This document shows, piece after piece, positions 27,397 to 38,931 of a stretch of 64,000 bases of DNA. Both the position numbers and the translations under genes were made by a program. The stretch's first letter is position 1. Each line of letters opens with the position of its first letter. The notes under the pieces are model-generated. The model ran no database searches and was not told the DNA's origin. It saw only the letters and a program-made list of their open reading frames with translations. The stretch lies in NCBI RefSeq assembly GCF_014207435.1, contig NZ_JACHGH010000003.1, positions 248,001 through 312,000 on the forward strand, in the 5' to 3' direction. The stretch is from Salirhabdus euzebyi (GTDB lineage: Bacteria > Bacillota > Bacilli > Bacillales > Alkalibacillaceae).

Positions 27397-27570
27397 ATTT
27401 TTTCCGGTTTTTAAGAAAAGTGGGAGTGCCTTCGTTAGCCTTACTGACTTAAGAGAAGAGCAAGCCTGGTGTTCTTCGCCCTTAATCCTAAGAGCTTGGC
27501 ACAGTGGATAACAAATAAAACGGCAAGTGCCTTGATTGAGTTTAAAGGGCGCTCATATGAATTGGTTATC

Positions 27571-27732
27571 CTTTAATTATTATGTTAAACCTTTAATTTT
27601 CAAGCTCGAACCTTCAATTATGACGCTGAATCTTTAATGATCAAACTCGAACCTTCAATAAATTACGTTGAAGCTTTAATTACTGGCATAAGCCTTCAAA
27701 TGTAAGTTGAATCTCTAATTATCTTCGTGCTA
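27571..27732. repeat. degenerate tandem repeat, about eight units of 19-21 nt
   Basis: Units begin at 27571, 27591, 27612, 27632, 27653, 27674, 27694 and 27713. Each starts CTTTAAT or CTTCAAT (last one CTCTAAT) and most end in a form of CTCGAAC or GTTGAA. The spacing is regular at about 20 nt although single units differ at many positions, so it is an aged tandem array and not a homopolymer artefact. Confidence 0.8.
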
Positions 27733-27819
27733 AAAGCTTTTTGTGGCAAAAGGAACGTCCTTCGCCCTCAAAACAGCTAAAGATAGGCATAAGACAACCC
27801 TTGACCATACCTTTTGCAC

Positions 27820-30800
27820 TTAAAATAAGGATAATTGGTTAGCATCTGGTAATCCTTCTAAACAACCTTGGTTATCAAGATACTCCAAAACAGTTTTCGA
27901 AATACGACTTCTTTCTCTTAAGTCCTCTTTTGATAAGAAATCGCCTTCTTGACGAGCTTTGACGATATTTAATGCAGCGTTTGTTCCTAATCCGTCAATT
28001 GCATTAAATGGTGGAATGAGCGTTTGACCATCCACAATGAATTCAGACGCAGAAGAACGGTATAGATCTACTTTTTGGAAAGAAAAGCCTCTTTCACACA
28101 TTTCTAGTGAAATTTCCAATACTGTTAATAAACTCTTCTCTTTCGGAGTGGCGTCATTTCCTTTTGCCAAAATTTCTTCAATCCTTTTCCGAATTGCTTG
28201 GCTTCCTTTAATCATCGTTTCTAGCTCAAAATCACTAGCTCTTACCGTAAAGTATGCTGCATAAAACTGAATTGGATAATGCACTTTGAAGTATGCAATT
28301 CTTACAGCCATTAATACATAAGCAGCAGCGTGAGCTTTCGGGAACATATACTTAATCTTTTTACAAGAATCAATGTACCAGTCAGGAACATCGTGCTTTT
28401 TCATTTCATCAATCCATTCATCCTGTAGCCCTTTTCCTTTACGAACGAATTCCATAATCTTAAAGGCTAGGGATGCTTCTAATCCTTTATGCATGAGGTA
28501 TACCATGATATCATCACGACACCCAATTACTTCCCCAATTTGACAAATACCTTTATTAATTAATTCTTGGGCATTTCCAAGCCATACATCTGTTCCATGA
28601 GAGAGCCCAGAAATAATAACAAGTTCATTAAAAGTGGAAGGCTTTGTGTCCTCTAACATTTGACGAACAAACCGTGTTCCAAACTCTGGTACGCCTAACG
28701 TTCCTGTTTTACACATAATCTGCTCTGGTTCGACCCCTATAGACTCCGTACCACCGAAAATTTTCATCACTTCTTTATCGGCAGTTGGTACGTCTTTTGG
28801 ATCGATTCCAGTTAGATCCTGAAGCATACGAATCACGGTTGGATCATCGTGTCCTAATATATCTAGCTTTAACAAATTGTCATGAATGGAATGGAAATCA
28901 AAATGGGTAGTTTTCCATTCTGAGTTTCGATCATCAGCAGGGTACTGGATAGGCGTAAAATCGTATATTTCTTTGTCATCTGGTACAACGATAATACCAC
29001 CAGGATGCTGTCCACTTGTTCTTTTTACTCCCGTACAACCTTGAACAAGACGGTCTATCTCCGCTCCACGATGGGTTAAATTGTTGTCAGATGCAAATCC
29101 TTTTACATAGCCATAAGCCGTTTTTTCAGCTACTGTACCTATTGTTCCTGCACGGTAAACGTTATCTTCACCAAAAAGAACTTTCGTATAATTATGAGCA
29201 CGTGGCTGATAATCACCAGAGAAGTTCAAATCGATATCAGGAACTTTATCCCCTTTAAAGCCTAGGAATGTTTCAAACGGTATATCTTGTCCGTCTCTTT
29301 TATATGGAATACCACACGTTGGGCAATCCTTATCCGGTAAATCGAATCCCGAACCTACGGAGCCATCTGTAAAAAACTCTGATTTTTTACATGCTGGACA
29401 CACGTAATGTGGTGGGAGTGGATTAACTTCGGTGATTTCCGTCATCGTTGCAACGAAAGAGGAGCCTACTGATCCACGTGAACCTACTAGGTACCCATCA
29501 ATTAAAGATTTTTTTACTAGTTTATGAGAAATCAAATAAATAACCGCAAAGCCATGACCAATAATACTTTTCAATTCTTTTTCTAATCTTTTTTCAACGA
29601 GTTCTGGTAAATCTTCTCCATAAATACTTCTTGCCATCCCATAACTCATTTCACGTATTTCCTCATCTGCACCATCAATATTAGGTGTATATAAGTCATC
29701 TTTAATTGGTTTAATAGACTCAATCATATCGGCCACTTTTTGCGTGTTCGCGACTACAACTTCTTTTGCTTTCCCTGCCCCTAAGAAAGCAAAGCAGTCG
29801 ATCATTTCGTTTGTTGTTCGGAAATAAACATCAGGCATTTTTTGTCTATTTAAAGGATTACCACTTTGTGAAGCGACTAATATTTTTCGGTAAATGATCT
29901 CGTGCTCATCGATATAATGTGTGTTTCCAGTTGCAACGACAGGCTTATCTAGTTTCTCCCCTAAAGCAACTAATTTAGTTAAAATGTCATGCAAATCATG
30001 CTCATCACGCACTAATTCTTTTTCAATTAAGTGTGCATAGTTTGATGGTGGCTGGATTTCAATGTAATCGTAAAATTGAGCGACCTCTTCTGCTTCTTCC
30101 TTCGATTTTTGCATCATCGTTTCAAATAGTTCACCTTTATCACAACCGGAGCCAACTAAAATACCTTCCCGATGCTTTTGTAATTTAGAGCGTGGGATCC
30201 TTGGAACCCGATAAAAATAATCAACGTGTGATAACGATATTAATTTATATAAATTTTTAAGTCCTACTTCATTTTGAGCCAAAAGGATAGCGTGAAACGG
30301 TCTAGAGCGCTGATAAGCGTTTCCTTCACCCATATTATTGTTTAATTGGTTATGATTAGTAATCCCTTGTTCCAAACATTGTTTAACAAACTTCCATAGC
30401 ATATAACCTGTTGCTTCCGCATCATAAATAGCTCGGTGATGCTGTACAAGTTCTATATTTAATTGTTTACACATTGTATTTAGACGGTGGTTTTTTAAAT
30501 TTGGATACAAAAATCTAGCTAATTCTAGCGTATCTATAACAGGATTAGATGCTTTTTCACGATTAATGTTCTTTAATGCCGTATTTAAGAAACCCATATC
30601 AAAGCTAGCATTATGGGCAACTAAAATTGCATCACCCATCCAATGATAAAATTTTTCAACGACTTCATCTACTTCTGGGGCGTCTCTCACCATATCATCG
30701 GTAATTCCTGTTAACTCAGTCGTAGTATCACTTAAAGGGTGATGCGGGTTAACAAAGGATTCAAAACGATCAATAATGTCTCCACCCTTTATCTTAACAG

Positions 30801-32112
30801 CGGCCAATTCAATAATCGTATCATAAACAGCAGATAACCCTGTTGTTTCGACGTCAAATACAACATATTCGTCTTCTTCTAGGAGACGGTCCTGGTCATT
30901 GTAAGCAATAGGAACTCCATCATCCACGATATTGGCTTCAACCCCATAAATGATTTTCACTCCATTTTTGCTTCCAGCAGCATATGCTTCCGGGAAGGAT
31001 TGGGCAACACCGTGATCGGTTATAGCAATGGCTGAATGTCCCCACTTTGCTGCTTGTTGAACGAGGCGGGAAGCGGATAACGGCGCATCCATCTGACTCA
31101 TCATCGTGTGGGCATGTAATTCCACACGCTTTTCCCCTTTTGGTGCGAGGTCTTGACGTTCTGCTACTTTTATTTCATTCAAGTCCTTGCCCATCATCGT
31201 TAATTCATTTGTAAAAGTATCTGTTTGGATACTACCTCTTGCTCTTACCCACATACCTTTAGACAACTTCTTGAATTTCTCCGCATCGCTGTCTCCATTA
31301 GAAAATATTTTCACTTGAATAGAGTCCGTATAATCCGTAAGCTTTGCCATTAATAAATGACGACCTGAACGTAATTCTCTAATTTCCACATTAAAAACAT
31401 AGCCTTCTATTGTAATCTTACGTTCTTCTTCTTGTATTTCTTTCATCTTTGTTGGCTCATCTTGAATTGGATAACCAAACATGAAAGGACCTTCATTTTC
31501 AGAGGAATCTTGTTTTCGTGCTTTTTCTTCATTATCTTTAATCGCCTTTTGCATAAGCGAGTGGTCTTCTTGCTGTTTCATTTCCACAAATCGTTTCATA
31601 TCTTCTTCTGATTGCTGAATGTTGGCTTGAAGCATGAACGCTCCTGCTCCAACCTTCTCAAAAAATTGCTGTAAAGGCTGCTCCAAACGTTTTTTAATGG
31701 CATGCCCTTCTGCTTCATTTCGAGCAGAGACAGTTAACTTCTTTCCATCCATTCTAGGAATCTGATTAAATAAAACATCCTTATATGCTGGTGATAGATT
31801 CGAAATGGACTGGATAAAGCTTGTCCAATAGCCCGATAAGTAATCCTCCGTAAAGATTTGATTAGCAACATCGATACGAAAATCTACAGTAGCAATATGT
31901 GTAAAAGCTTCTCTGAGTTTCGCATCAAAAAGCTGATAAACATCTGGCGGTAAAATTTCAGGAAAATGAAATTTAAAAACCCATTTTTTCTCCTGCTTAA
32001 AAACCGTTAGTTTTTGCAAAGAGGCTTCTTGAAAATATGGAGTAATCATGTCTGCAGGTAGTTGAATTTGCTCAAGCAAAATCAGCATTTTCTCTTTATT
32101 TGAAACCTTCAT
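27820..32112 (-). CDS. polC: DNA polymerase III, alpha subunit PolC (Gram-positive type)
   Basis: 1430 residues from ATG 32112, which lies 7 nt after GGGGAGG; ten further upstream codons are unsupported. Domains in order: N-terminal domain, OB fold, PHP domain ([12 protein letters not shown] region) interrupted by a DnaQ-type 3'-5' exonuclease (FDVETTGLS near 417-425), then the polymerase core with zinc-binding CPACK...CPTCG (about 900-945) and catalytic [12 protein letters not shown]. It is the main replicative polymerase of low-GC Gram-positives. Located between proS and rimP as in B. subtilis. Confidence 0.98.
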   Translation of the reverse strand: MKVSNKEKMLILLEQIQLPADMITPYFQEASLQKLTVFKQEKKWVFKFHFPEILPPDVYQLFDAKLREAFTHIATVDFRIDVANQIFTEDYLSGYWTSFIQSISNLSPAYKDVLFNQIPRMDGKKLTVSARNEAEGHAIKKRLEQPLQQFFEKVGAGAFMLQANIQQSEEDMKRFVEMKQQEDHSLMQKAIKDNEEKARKQDSSENEGPFMFGYPIQDEPTKMKEIQEEERKITIEGYVFNVEIRELRSGRHLLMAKLTDYTDSIQVKIFSNGDSDAEKFKKLSKGMWVRARGSIQTDTFTNELTMMGKDLNEIKVAERQDLAPKGEKRVELHAHTMMSQMDAPLSASRLVQQAAKWGHSAIAITDHGVAQSFPEAYAAGSKNGVKIIYGVEANIVDDGVPIAYNDQDRLLEEDEYVVFDVETTGLSAVYDTIIELAAVKIKGGDIIDRFESFVNPHHPLSDTTTELTGITDDMVRDAPEVDEVVEKFYHWMGDAILVAHNASFDMGFLNTALKNINREKASNPVIDTLELARFLYPNLKNHRLNTMCKQLNIELVQHHRAIYDAEATGYMLWKFVKQCLEQGITNHNQLNNNMGEGNAYQRSRPFHAILLAQNEVGLKNLYKLISLSHVDYFYRVPRIPRSKLQKHREGILVGSGCDKGELFETMMQKSKEEAEEVAQFYDYIEIQPPSNYAHLIEKELVRDEHDLHDILTKLVALGEKLDKPVVATGNTHYIDEHEIIYRKILVASQSGNPLNRQKMPDVYFRTTNEMIDCFAFLGAGKAKEVVVANTQKVADMIESIKPIKDDLYTPNIDGADEEIREMSYGMARSIYGEDLPELVEKRLEKELKSIIGHGFAVIYLISHKLVKKSLIDGYLVGSRGSVGSSFVATMTEITEVNPLPPHYVCPACKKSEFFTDGSVGSGFDLPDKDCPTCGIPYKRDGQDIPFETFLGFKGDKVPDIDLNFSGDYQPRAHNYTKVLFGEDNVYRAGTIGTVAEKTAYGYVKGFASDNNLTHRGAEIDRLVQGCTGVKRTSGQHPGGIIVVPDDKEIYDFTPIQYPADDRNSEWKTTHFDFHSIHDNLLKLDILGHDDPTVIRMLQDLTGIDPKDVPTADKEVMKIFGGTESIGVEPEQIMCKTGTLGVPEFGTRFVRQMLEDTKPSTFNELVIISGLSHGTDVWLGNAQELINKGICQIGEVIGCRDDIMVYLMHKGLEASLAFKIMEFVRKGKGLQDEWIDEMKKHDVPDWYIDSCKKIKYMFPKAHAAAYVLMAVRIAYFKVHYPIQFYAAYFTVRASDFELETMIKGSQAIRKRIEEILAKGNDATPKEKSLLTVLEISLEMCERGFSFQKVDLYRSSASEFIVDGQTLIPPFNAIDGLGTNAALNIVKARQEGDFLSKEDLRERSRISKTVLEYLDNQGCLEGLPDANQLSLF

Positions 32113-32143
32113 CTGTAGTCCTCCCCTTATTCCCCTTAACATG

Positions 32144-32181
32144 ATAAACCCTTGTCTAGTAACGTTTTGACAAGGGTTTAT
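32144..32181 (-). other. 13-bp hairpin between proS and polC without a U tract
   Basis: ATAAACCCTTGTC (32144-32156) pairs perfectly with GACAAGGGTTTAT (32169-32181), 12-nt loop. Neither strand has a following T run, so it is not a standard terminator; it sits between the proS stop and the polC ribosome-binding site. Confidence 0.7.
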
Positions 32182-32205
32182 TCATCATACAGTACAAATG
32201 TCTTT

Positions 32206-33912
32206 TTATTTTTCGTCTAAAAATTTTGTGACAACATTTAAAATGTCAGATTCATGAAGATCTTGTTGCTCACCTGTACGACGGAATTTACATTCAACAT
32301 AACCTTCGTCTGCACGTTTTCCAACAGTAATACGAAGCGGTATTCCAATTAAATCACTGTCAGCAAATTTAACACCGGCACGCTCTTGGCGATCATCATA
32401 TAACACTTCTACACCTGCATTTTTCAATGTTTCATAAATTTTCTCTGCTAATTCACGTTGTTCATCTTTTTTCACGTTTAAAGCGAGAACATGAACATGG
32501 AACGGTGCAACGTTTGTTGGCCAAGTCATCCCATTTTCATCGTGGAACTGTTCAACAACTGCAGCAACTGTTCTCGAAACCCCAATACCATAACAGCCCA
32601 TAATCATTGGATTAGCTCTTCCATTTTGGTCTAAATAAGAAGCATTCATCTTTTCAGAATAGAATGTGCCAAGTTTAAAAATATGCCCAACTTCTATACC
32701 CTTTGCAAATTTAATAGTCCCTTGTCCATCTGGAGATTGGTCTCCTTCTTGGATAAAACGAAGGTCAGCATATTCCTTTACTTGAAAATCACGATTAGGA
32801 TTTACATTAATATAATGATGGCCATCTTCATTGGCTCCGCAGGACGCATTTAAAACATATTTAACAGCATAATCTGCTATTACTTCCACGTCATTCGGTA
32901 CGTTAATTGGTCCAAGCGATCCGAAACCTGCTTTCATTATGTTTAATGTTTCTTCTTCCGAGGCAAGTTCAACAATACTTGCATTATATAAATTTTTTAA
33001 TTTAATATCATTCACTTCATGATCCCCTCGTGTCACAACTAATACGAAGCGATCATCCACCTTAAACATAAGTGCTTTTAATCCTTCTGACAAATCATGT
33101 CCAAGGTAGTCAGCAACCTCTTGCATCGTTTTCTGATTAGGTGTCGAAACTTTCTCTAATGCTTTTTCTTCACCAGTTTGTTTCGTATAAGAATCAGCAA
33201 CAGGTGCCATTTCAATGTTGGCAGCAAATTCTGATGTGTCGGAGTACGCGATGGTGTCTTCTCCTATTTCCGAAAGCACCATAAACTCATGCGTATCCTT
33301 ACCCCCCATTGCTCCTGAATCTGCAATTACAGCACGGAAGTTTAATCCGCAACGACGGAAAATATTTGAATAAGCCGTGTACAGTCTGTCATATGTTTCA
33401 TCTAAGCTTTCAAAATTTTCATGGAAGGAATATGCATCCTTCATTAAAAATTCTCGGCCTCTTAATAGTCCAAAACGAGGTCTCTTTTCATCACGAAACT
33501 TAGATTGTATTTGATAAACTGTAAGTGGAAGTTTTTTGTAACTGTTTATTTCGTCTCTCACAATACTTGTTATCACTTCTTCATGCGTTGCACCAAGGGC
33601 AAATTCCCGCTCATGACGGTCATGTATTCGCATAAGTTCAGGACCAAACGTGTCCCACCGACCTGTTTCTTTCCATAACTCAGAAGGCTGTAGGGCAGGC
33701 ATAATCATTTCATTTGCACCTGCTGCATCCATTTCTTCTCGGACAATATCTTCCACTTTTCGTAACACTCTTTTCCCCATTGGCAAAAAGCTATATAAGC
33801 CAGATGCTACTTGACGGATAAACCCAGCTCTAACTAACAACTGATGGCTTTTAATCTCAGCATCTGATGGTATTTCTCTTAAAGTTGGTAAAAGCATATT
33901 ACTTTGTTTCAT
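32206..33912 (-). CDS. proS: prolyl-tRNA synthetase (bacterial type)
   Basis: 568 residues. Class II motifs are present: motif 1 around the [18 protein letters not shown] helix, motif 2 with [24 protein letters not shown], motif 3 with [14 protein letters not shown], plus the inserted editing domain between motifs 2 and 3 (about 225-380) and a C-terminal anticodon-binding domain. It charges tRNA-Pro and clears Ala-tRNA-Pro. ATG follows GGGGTG. I looked for a T-box leader and saw none. Confidence 0.97.
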   Translation of the reverse strand: MKQSNMLLPTLREIPSDAEIKSHQLLVRAGFIRQVASGLYSFLPMGKRVLRKVEDIVREEMDAAGANEMIMPALQPSELWKETGRWDTFGPELMRIHDRHEREFALGATHEEVITSIVRDEINSYKKLPLTVYQIQSKFRDEKRPRFGLLRGREFLMKDAYSFHENFESLDETYDRLYTAYSNIFRRCGLNFRAVIADSGAMGGKDTHEFMVLSEIGEDTIAYSDTSEFAANIEMAPVADSYTKQTGEEKALEKVSTPNQKTMQEVADYLGHDLSEGLKALMFKVDDRFVLVVTRGDHEVNDIKLKNLYNASIVELASEEETLNIMKAGFGSLGPINVPNDVEVIADYAVKYVLNASCGANEDGHHYINVNPNRDFQVKEYADLRFIQEGDQSPDGQGTIKFAKGIEVGHIFKLGTFYSEKMNASYLDQNGRANPMIMGCYGIGVSRTVAAVVEQFHDENGMTWPTNVAPFHVHVLALNVKKDEQRELAEKIYETLKNAGVEVLYDDRQERAGVKFADSDLIGIPLRITVGKRADEGYVECKFRRTGEQQDLHESDILNVVTKFLDEK

Positions 33913-33978
33913 CTTACATGCACCCCTATTTTTACTTTTTTGATTAAACGATTTTCGCTATTCGTTAGGTGCTATTAT

Positions 33979-35238
33979 TTATTGAATAAACAAACGCTGA
34001 ATATCATTCCACGTTACCACAATCATTAATAGCATAAGTAAAGCAAAACCAACAAAATGTATGATCCCTTCCTTTTGTGGATCAATAGGTTTTCCTCTAA
34101 TTGCTTCCGCACCGATAAATAGTAGTCTACCACCATCAAGGGCAGGTAGTGGTAATAGGTTAATTATACCTAAGTTAATACTTAACATTGCTGTCCAAGT
34201 TAAGAAACTATAGAAGCCTGTTTGTACGACTTGATCTGTAGCATCATAAATACCAACAGGGCCTGCTAAAGCATCAATTGAAATTTGCCCAGTTACTAAC
34301 TTACCTACACTTTGAACAATTAGTATCGTCAAATCATATGTTTGCTGAAATCCGTATTGAAATATCTTTCCTGGTGATTTTTCAAATGGACGTAATACAC
34401 CAATTTGTCCATATGTTTCACCCTGATTCTCAATTTGATTGGGTGTTACCGGAACAGTAAAAATTTCACCTTCACGATCAACCGTTAATTGTATTTCCTC
34501 ATTAGGGTGACTTTGAACAGCCATGACAAAATCATACCACGTATCAACAGATTCATTATCAACTTTAAGGATAACATCATCCTTTTGAAGTCCTGCTTCC
34601 GCAGCAGGATCCCCTGCACTTACATCCCCTAATCTAGCCTCTTCAACAGGTACACCTTGGGCAAAACCAAGGATAATAAACATTAAAATAGCTAATAAGA
34701 AATTCATCATCGGTCCCGCAAAAATTTGCATTGCTTTTTTCGGAACGGATTTGGAAGCAAATTGTCTATCATATGGAGCAATTTGTGTTTCTTTTTCATC
34801 CATAATGAAAAAAGCTTTAGAATCTACGGGGAATACTAGTCGCTCTTCTGTATCTACATCGTAACCTTCTATAACTAAATCATGATCCAAATCTGCTCGT
34901 TCTACTTCAATCACCCTGGCATTTGGATGCTTTGACTTGTTGTTTACGATGATTTTATTTACTTTATCAACTTCATTAAATTCTAAACCTATATGGTGAC
35001 CTGGCTTTAAATCAATTATTTCAGGATCTTCACCAGCTACACGAACGTAACCACCAATCGGTAATAATCTAATTGTATATAAAGTCTCGTTTTTTCGATA
35101 TGAGAAAATTTTGGGACCCATACCAATTGCGAATTCACGAGCTAACATTCCTGCACGTTTTGCGAAAATTAAATGTCCCAATTCGTGGACAAATACAAGA
35201 AGTCCAAACATAAAAATAAAAGCAATGACGGTATTCAA
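33979..35238 (-). CDS. rasP: site-2 intramembrane zinc protease RasP
   Basis: 419 residues from TTG 35238, six nt behind AAAGGAAGGTG; the open frame to 35301 adds 21 unlikely residues. HELGH (18-22) lies in the first membrane segment, a PDZ domain occupies the middle (LGDVSAGDPAAEAGLQKDDVIL), and the second metal motif NLLPLPALDGGRLL lies near the end. RasP cuts anti-sigma factors (RsiW), FtsL and signal-peptide remnants in B. subtilis. It is in the uppS-cdsA-dxr-rasP-proS block. Confidence 0.95.
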   Translation of the reverse strand: MNTVIAFIFMFGLLVFVHELGHLIFAKRAGMLAREFAIGMGPKIFSYRKNETLYTIRLLPIGGYVRVAGEDPEIIDLKPGHHIGLEFNEVDKVNKIIVNNKSKHPNARVIEVERADLDHDLVIEGYDVDTEERLVFPVDSKAFFIMDEKETQIAPYDRQFASKSVPKKAMQIFAGPMMNFLLAILMFIILGFAQGVPVEEARLGDVSAGDPAAEAGLQKDDVILKVDNESVDTWYDFVMAVQSHPNEEIQLTVDREGEIFTVPVTPNQIENQGETYGQIGVLRPFEKSPGKIFQYGFQQTYDLTILIVQSVGKLVTGQISIDALAGPVGIYDATDQVVQTGFYSFLTWTAMLSINLGIINLLPLPALDGGRLLFIGAEAIRGKPIDPQKEGIIHFVGFALLMLLMIVVTWNDIQRLFIQ

Positions 35239-35351
35239 ATAGAGCACCTTCCTTTGATTTACATTAAAAAACTTTGGCTTATCTCCGAGCCCTAATGACA
35301 AATGCTATCGTTCTTCTTACACCATTGATCCGTACACAAAGTACATTTTGG

Positions 35352-36503
35352 TTAAAATGAAAGATAAGATTTTACCTGTTTCCTTGTTTGTTGATCTACT
35401 TCAACGATTGTTGTCAAATCAGGGTCATTTATAATTGTATGCTCATCCAGCGCTTTTTGAATAAAATCTTCAATCTTTAGAAAAGAAATTTGTCCATTCA
35501 AAAATAACTGAACAGCTTCTTCGTTGGCAGCATTTAAAACAGTAGGCATGGAACCACCAGCTCTTCCTGCATCATAAGCCATTTTCAAGCAAGGAAAGCG
35601 TTCAAAATTCATCTTCTCAAAATGAAGCTTACCTATTTCCACTAAGTCTAACCTTTTTGCATTTTGTAATTCAAGTCTATGTGGGTAGGATAAAGCATAT
35701 TGTATTGGCCCCCTCATGTCTGGAGTACCTAATTGAGCCATTACACTTAAGTCGTTAAATTCAACCATTGAATGAATAACACTTTCTTTATGTAATACGA
35801 CATCCAATTGTTCATAAGGTAATTTAAATAACCAATGGGCTTCTATAACTTCTAATCCTTTATTCATCATTGTAGCGGAATCGATGGTGATTTTAGCTCC
35901 CATACTCCAATTGGGATGCTTTAAAGCCTGCTCAAGGGTAACATGTTGTAACTCTTCCCTCGTTTTATCTCGAAAGCTTCCTCCAGAGGCTGTAATGATA
36001 ATACGATTAACCTCTTTCAATGATTCTCCTTTTAAACACTGGTGAATAGCTGCATGCTCACTATCTATAGGTAGTAATTCAACACCATATTTTTCGGCCT
36101 CTTTGTTCACCAAATGACCTGCTGTCACAAGTGTTTCTTTATTGGCAAAGGCAATTTTCTTTCTAGCCCGAATAGCACTCAATGTTGGTACTAAACCAAT
36201 ACTACCAAGCACTGCATTCACCACTATATCTACATCTGGATGAGTAGAAACCTCTTCCATTCCAGCTTGGCCAACTAAAATTTTCGGTTTCACTGTTAGA
36301 CGAAGCTCTAGATCCTGTTTACTTTCTTTACTACTTACAACAACAAATTTTGGTTGAAACTCTTGGATAATGGGCAGTGCTTTTTCTACATTATTCCCAA
36401 AAGCAATCGCAAACAAGGAGAAGCGATGACGATGTTGTCTAATCACATCAACCGTTTGTATTCCCACAGACCCCGTAGCACCTAGTAGTGTGACATTTTC
36501 CAT
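35352..36503 (-). CDS. dxr: 1-deoxy-D-xylulose 5-phosphate reductoisomerase
   Basis: 383 residues. NADPH motif [12 protein letters not shown] at the start, [10 protein letters not shown] and [10 protein letters not shown] metal/substrate motifs, [12 protein letters not shown] and [23 protein letters not shown] (split here by its own length limit into the parts [16 protein letters not shown] and MMNKGLE). It makes 2-C-methylerythritol 4-phosphate in the non-mevalonate isoprenoid route, which feeds UppS. The order uppS-cdsA-dxr-rasP is conserved in bacilli. Confidence 0.97.
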   Translation of the reverse strand: MENVTLLGATGSVGIQTVDVIRQHRHRFSLFAIAFGNNVEKALPIIQEFQPKFVVVSSKESKQDLELRLTVKPKILVGQAGMEEVSTHPDVDIVVNAVLGSIGLVPTLSAIRARKKIAFANKETLVTAGHLVNKEAEKYGVELLPIDSEHAAIHQCLKGESLKEVNRIIITASGGSFRDKTREELQHVTLEQALKHPNWSMGAKITIDSATMMNKGLEVIEAHWLFKLPYEQLDVVLHKESVIHSMVEFNDLSVMAQLGTPDMRGPIQYALSYPHRLELQNAKRLDLVEIGKLHFEKMNFERFPCLKMAYDAGRAGGSMPTVLNAANEEAVQLFLNGQISFLKIEDFIQKALDEHTIINDPDLTTIVEVDQQTRKQVKSYLSF

Positions 36504-36522
36504 GTTTATCGCTCCTACATTT

Positions 36523-37311
36523 TTAAATAAAGTGGATAAGGTGTAACACTGGCATCATAAAAATCAGGCTATCAAAGCGGTCTAAAATTCCACCATGTCC
36601 TGGTAAAACGCTTCCAGAGTCCTTTACGTCATAAAAACGCTTAATAGCTGACTCCACTAAGTCTCCTATTTGTCCTACAATGGAAAGTATCATAGTAACA
36701 AGAATGACAATAAGCATCGATTCGTGGAAAGGATAAAGAAACTGTAAAATGGCAGCTACAATAACAGCTAAAACTATGCCACCATAAAAACCTTCTATCG
36801 TTTTCTTCGGACTAATTATGGGCCATAACTTCTTTTTGCCTATTGCTCGTCCGACAAAATAAGCTCCTGTATCTGTAGCCCAAATCACTAAAAACACGTA
36901 GGCTATATATACTAATCCTGCCTCACGGGTTTGAATTAAAAAGTAAAACCCTATCCCAACATATATGACAGAAACGACAATAAAACCTACTTCATCATAA
37001 GTAAAACGATTTTTGACTAATACTGTATAAGCTAATAATATAAGTACTCCGATAATAATGATTTCTGTTTTTGTGAGCATATAACTGTCCGAAAACCTTA
37101 TTACGGATTTATCATAGAGAAGAGTCCATAATATGAATAGAGAAATAAGGGACGCCCATGAAAACACTCGTATTTTCTTCATGCGTAATAACTCCAATAA
37201 AGAAGCAGACGCTAATAAAAATACCGCCAACTGAAATAACCAATCCCCGTAAATAATAATAGGTATAAAAATAATTAATCCAATAATTGCTGTAATTATT
37301 CGTTCTTTCAT
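36523..37311 (-). CDS. cdsA: phosphatidate cytidylyltransferase
   Basis: 262 residues with about eight membrane segments. The C-terminal signature [13 protein letters not shown]...[10 protein letters not shown] fits the CdsA consensus closely, with the metal-binding Asp residues present. It makes CDP-diacylglycerol, precursor of all phospholipids. Spacing to uppS is 15 nt and to dxr 19 nt, so the three are one transcript. Confidence 0.96.
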   Translation of the reverse strand: MKERIITAIIGLIIFIPIIIYGDWLFQLAVFLLASASLLELLRMKKIRVFSWASLISLFILWTLLYDKSVIRFSDSYMLTKTEIIIIGVLILLAYTVLVKNRFTYDEVGFIVVSVIYVGIGFYFLIQTREAGLVYIAYVFLVIWATDTGAYFVGRAIGKKKLWPIISPKKTIEGFYGGIVLAVIVAAILQFLYPFHESMLIVILVTMILSIVGQIGDLVESAIKRFYDVKDSGSVLPGHGGILDRFDSLIFMMPVLHLIHFI

Positions 37312-37326
37312 CGCTTCTTCAACACC

Positions 37327-38091
37327 TTAAATTCCTCCGTATCTGCGTTTCCTGCTCTGGTACACAATTAGGGCTTTCACAAATTCATTCTCGTCAAAAT
37401 CTGGCCAATATACATCTGTAAAATAAAATTCTGAATAAGCTACTTGCCATAGTAGGAAATTACTAAGACGAACTTCTCCACTCGTTCTTATTAATAAGTC
37501 TGGGTCGTTTAAGAAGTGTGTATACAGTTTCTGATTTATTAATTCTTCATTAATATCATCTATGGCTATTCTTTTTGCTTCCACATCATGCGCAATACCT
37601 TTTAAAGCGTCCAACATCTCTGCACGACTTCCGTAATTTAATGCAAAATTCAAAATTAGCCCTGTATTCGAAGCAGTACGATCAATAGAAGTCTGGACTG
37701 CTTTTTGTGTATGTTCGGGTAATTTAGAAAAATCACCTATAGTTCGCACCTGTACATTATTATCAACTAATTCTTGCAAATATGTATCTAAAAACTGGCT
37801 AGGAAGCTTCATAATATATTCGACTTCCGTTTTTGGTCTTTTCCAATTTTCAGTTGAAAAAGCATACAAAGTAAGTGCCTCTAAGTTTAGTTCTACAGCC
37901 TTACTAACTATTTTTTTTATTGTTGTCATACCTTCTTTATGACCCGCAGCTCGTGGTAAACCTCTCTGCTTCGCCCATCTTCCATTACCATCCATAATAA
38001 TAGCAACATGTTTTGGTAGGTTTTCTAATGATAGTTCTGTATTAATCTCAGTCTTCAGTTTTCTTTTAAGAAATGGTATTCGAAATGCCAT
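37327..38091 (-). CDS. uppS: undecaprenyl diphosphate synthase
   Basis: 254 residues. The cis-prenyltransferase motif IIMDGNGRWAKQRG holds catalytic Asp34; LTLYAFSTENWKRP and DLLIRTSGEVRLSNFLLWQ are also present. It builds the C55 lipid carrier for peptidoglycan and teichoic acids. ATG follows GGAGG. The 280-bp region upstream, with a terminator behind frr, suggests that uppS heads its own unit. Confidence 0.97.
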   Translation of the reverse strand: MAFRIPFLKRKLKTEINTELSLENLPKHVAIIMDGNGRWAKQRGLPRAAGHKEGMTTIKKIVSKAVELNLEALTLYAFSTENWKRPKTEVEYIMKLPSQFLDTYLQELVDNNVQVRTIGDFSKLPEHTQKAVQTSIDRTASNTGLILNFALNYGSRAEMLDALKGIAHDVEAKRIAIDDINEELINQKLYTHFLNDPDLLIRTSGEVRLSNFLLWQVAYSEFYFTDVYWPDFDENEFVKALIVYQSRKRRYGGI

Positions 38092-38189
38092 AAACCAAAT
38101 CCTCCAGTCAGGATCTTTCCATCTTTTCGATATAGTAAAGTAAGTAACATTTTACCATAAAAATGCTCCTACATGTTAAGAAGTGAAGA

Positions 38190-38219
38190 AGGCTTTCGCA
38201 AAATGAAAAGCGAAAGCCT
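38190..38219 (-). terminator. second hairpin between frr and uppS
   Basis: A perfect 10-bp stem AGGCTTTCGC (38190-38199) / GCGAAAGCCT (38210-38219) with a 10-nt loop; the minus-strand tail TTCTTCAC is only partly U-rich. Probably a back-up stop behind frr. Confidence 0.6.
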
Positions 38220-38333
38220 ATGATAATTGTTTGAAAAACATGGAAGCACTATGCGTACATTGTTATTGGTTAATTTTTATCCATCGTTTATAAGTGATTA
38301 TCTTACTTCACTTTTTGATGTTTTTACTGATAG

Positions 38334-38359
38334 ATAAAAATCCCTCTTTTCAGAGGGAA
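38334..38359 (-). terminator. terminator after frr
   Basis: TCCCTC (38341-38346) / GAGGGA (38353-38358), six-nt loop, followed on the minus strand by TTTTTAT. It ends the rpsB-tsf-pyrH-frr run. Confidence 0.88.
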
Positions 38360-38371
38360 TGATTCGACTAG

Positions 38372-38929
38372 TTATACTTCCATAATCTCTTCTTCTTTTG
38401 TTTTCGTTAAATCATCAATCTTTTTAATGTAGTTATCTGTTTCTTTTTGAACGTCGTCTTGGAATCCACGTAGTTCATCTTCTGTTAATTCTCCATCTTT
38501 TTCAAGCTTTTTAAGCCCATCATTACTATCACGTCGAATATTACGAACTTGCACTTTTGCTTCTTCGGAGTATTTACGCACAACTTTCACTAACTCTTTA
38601 CGACGTTCTTCCGTTAATGGAGGAATGCTAATACGGATAACGTTCCCATCATTTGATGGAGACAGTCCTAAATCAGCTTTTAAAATAGCTCTTTCCATAT
38701 CAGCAATTGCCGTTTTATCAAATGGTGTAACTAAAAGTAATCTAGCTTCTGGTGCGGAAATGTTCGCGAGCTGTTTTAATGGTGTGTGAGCACCATAATA
38801 TTCTACCATTACACCATCTAAAATTGCTGGATTTGCACGACCTGCTCTAACGGACGCAAGTTGCTTTGAATATGCTTGTGTAGCTTTTTCCATTTTGTCA
38901 CGAGTATCTTTAATAGTAGCATTACTCAT
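38372..38929 (-). CDS. frr: ribosome recycling factor
   Basis: 185 residues. [21 protein letters not shown] and the basic helix [20 protein letters not shown] are typical. With EF-G it splits post-termination ribosomes. ATG follows GAGGGGG, two nt after the pyrH stop, so it is co-translated with pyrH. Confidence 0.97.
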   Translation of the reverse strand: MSNATIKDTRDKMEKATQAYSKQLASVRAGRANPAILDGVMVEYYGAHTPLKQLANISAPEARLLLVTPFDKTAIADMERAILKADLGLSPSNDGNVIRISIPPLTEERRKELVKVVRKYSEEAKVQVRNIRRDSNDGLKKLEKDGELTEDELRGFQDDVQKETDNYIKKIDDLTKTKEEEIMEV

Positions 38930-38931
38930 TA

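Larger units (their letters stand above)
27191..27819 (-). other. 629-bp non-coding region between polC and rimP
   Basis: From rimP towards polC it holds: an attenuator-like hairpin (27230-27256), a second hairpin (27311-27334), the rimP promoter (27368-27396), a block with nested inverted repeats (27477-27551), a degenerate 20-nt tandem repeat array (27571-27732) and about 85 nt with no recognised signal next to the polC stop. No clear polC terminator was found and no frame looks protein-coding. Confidence 0.7.

Noticed and set aside
33913-33978. Possible T-box leader for proS
   Set aside because: The gap between rasP and proS is only about 66 nt and has no T-box sequence or terminator pair.
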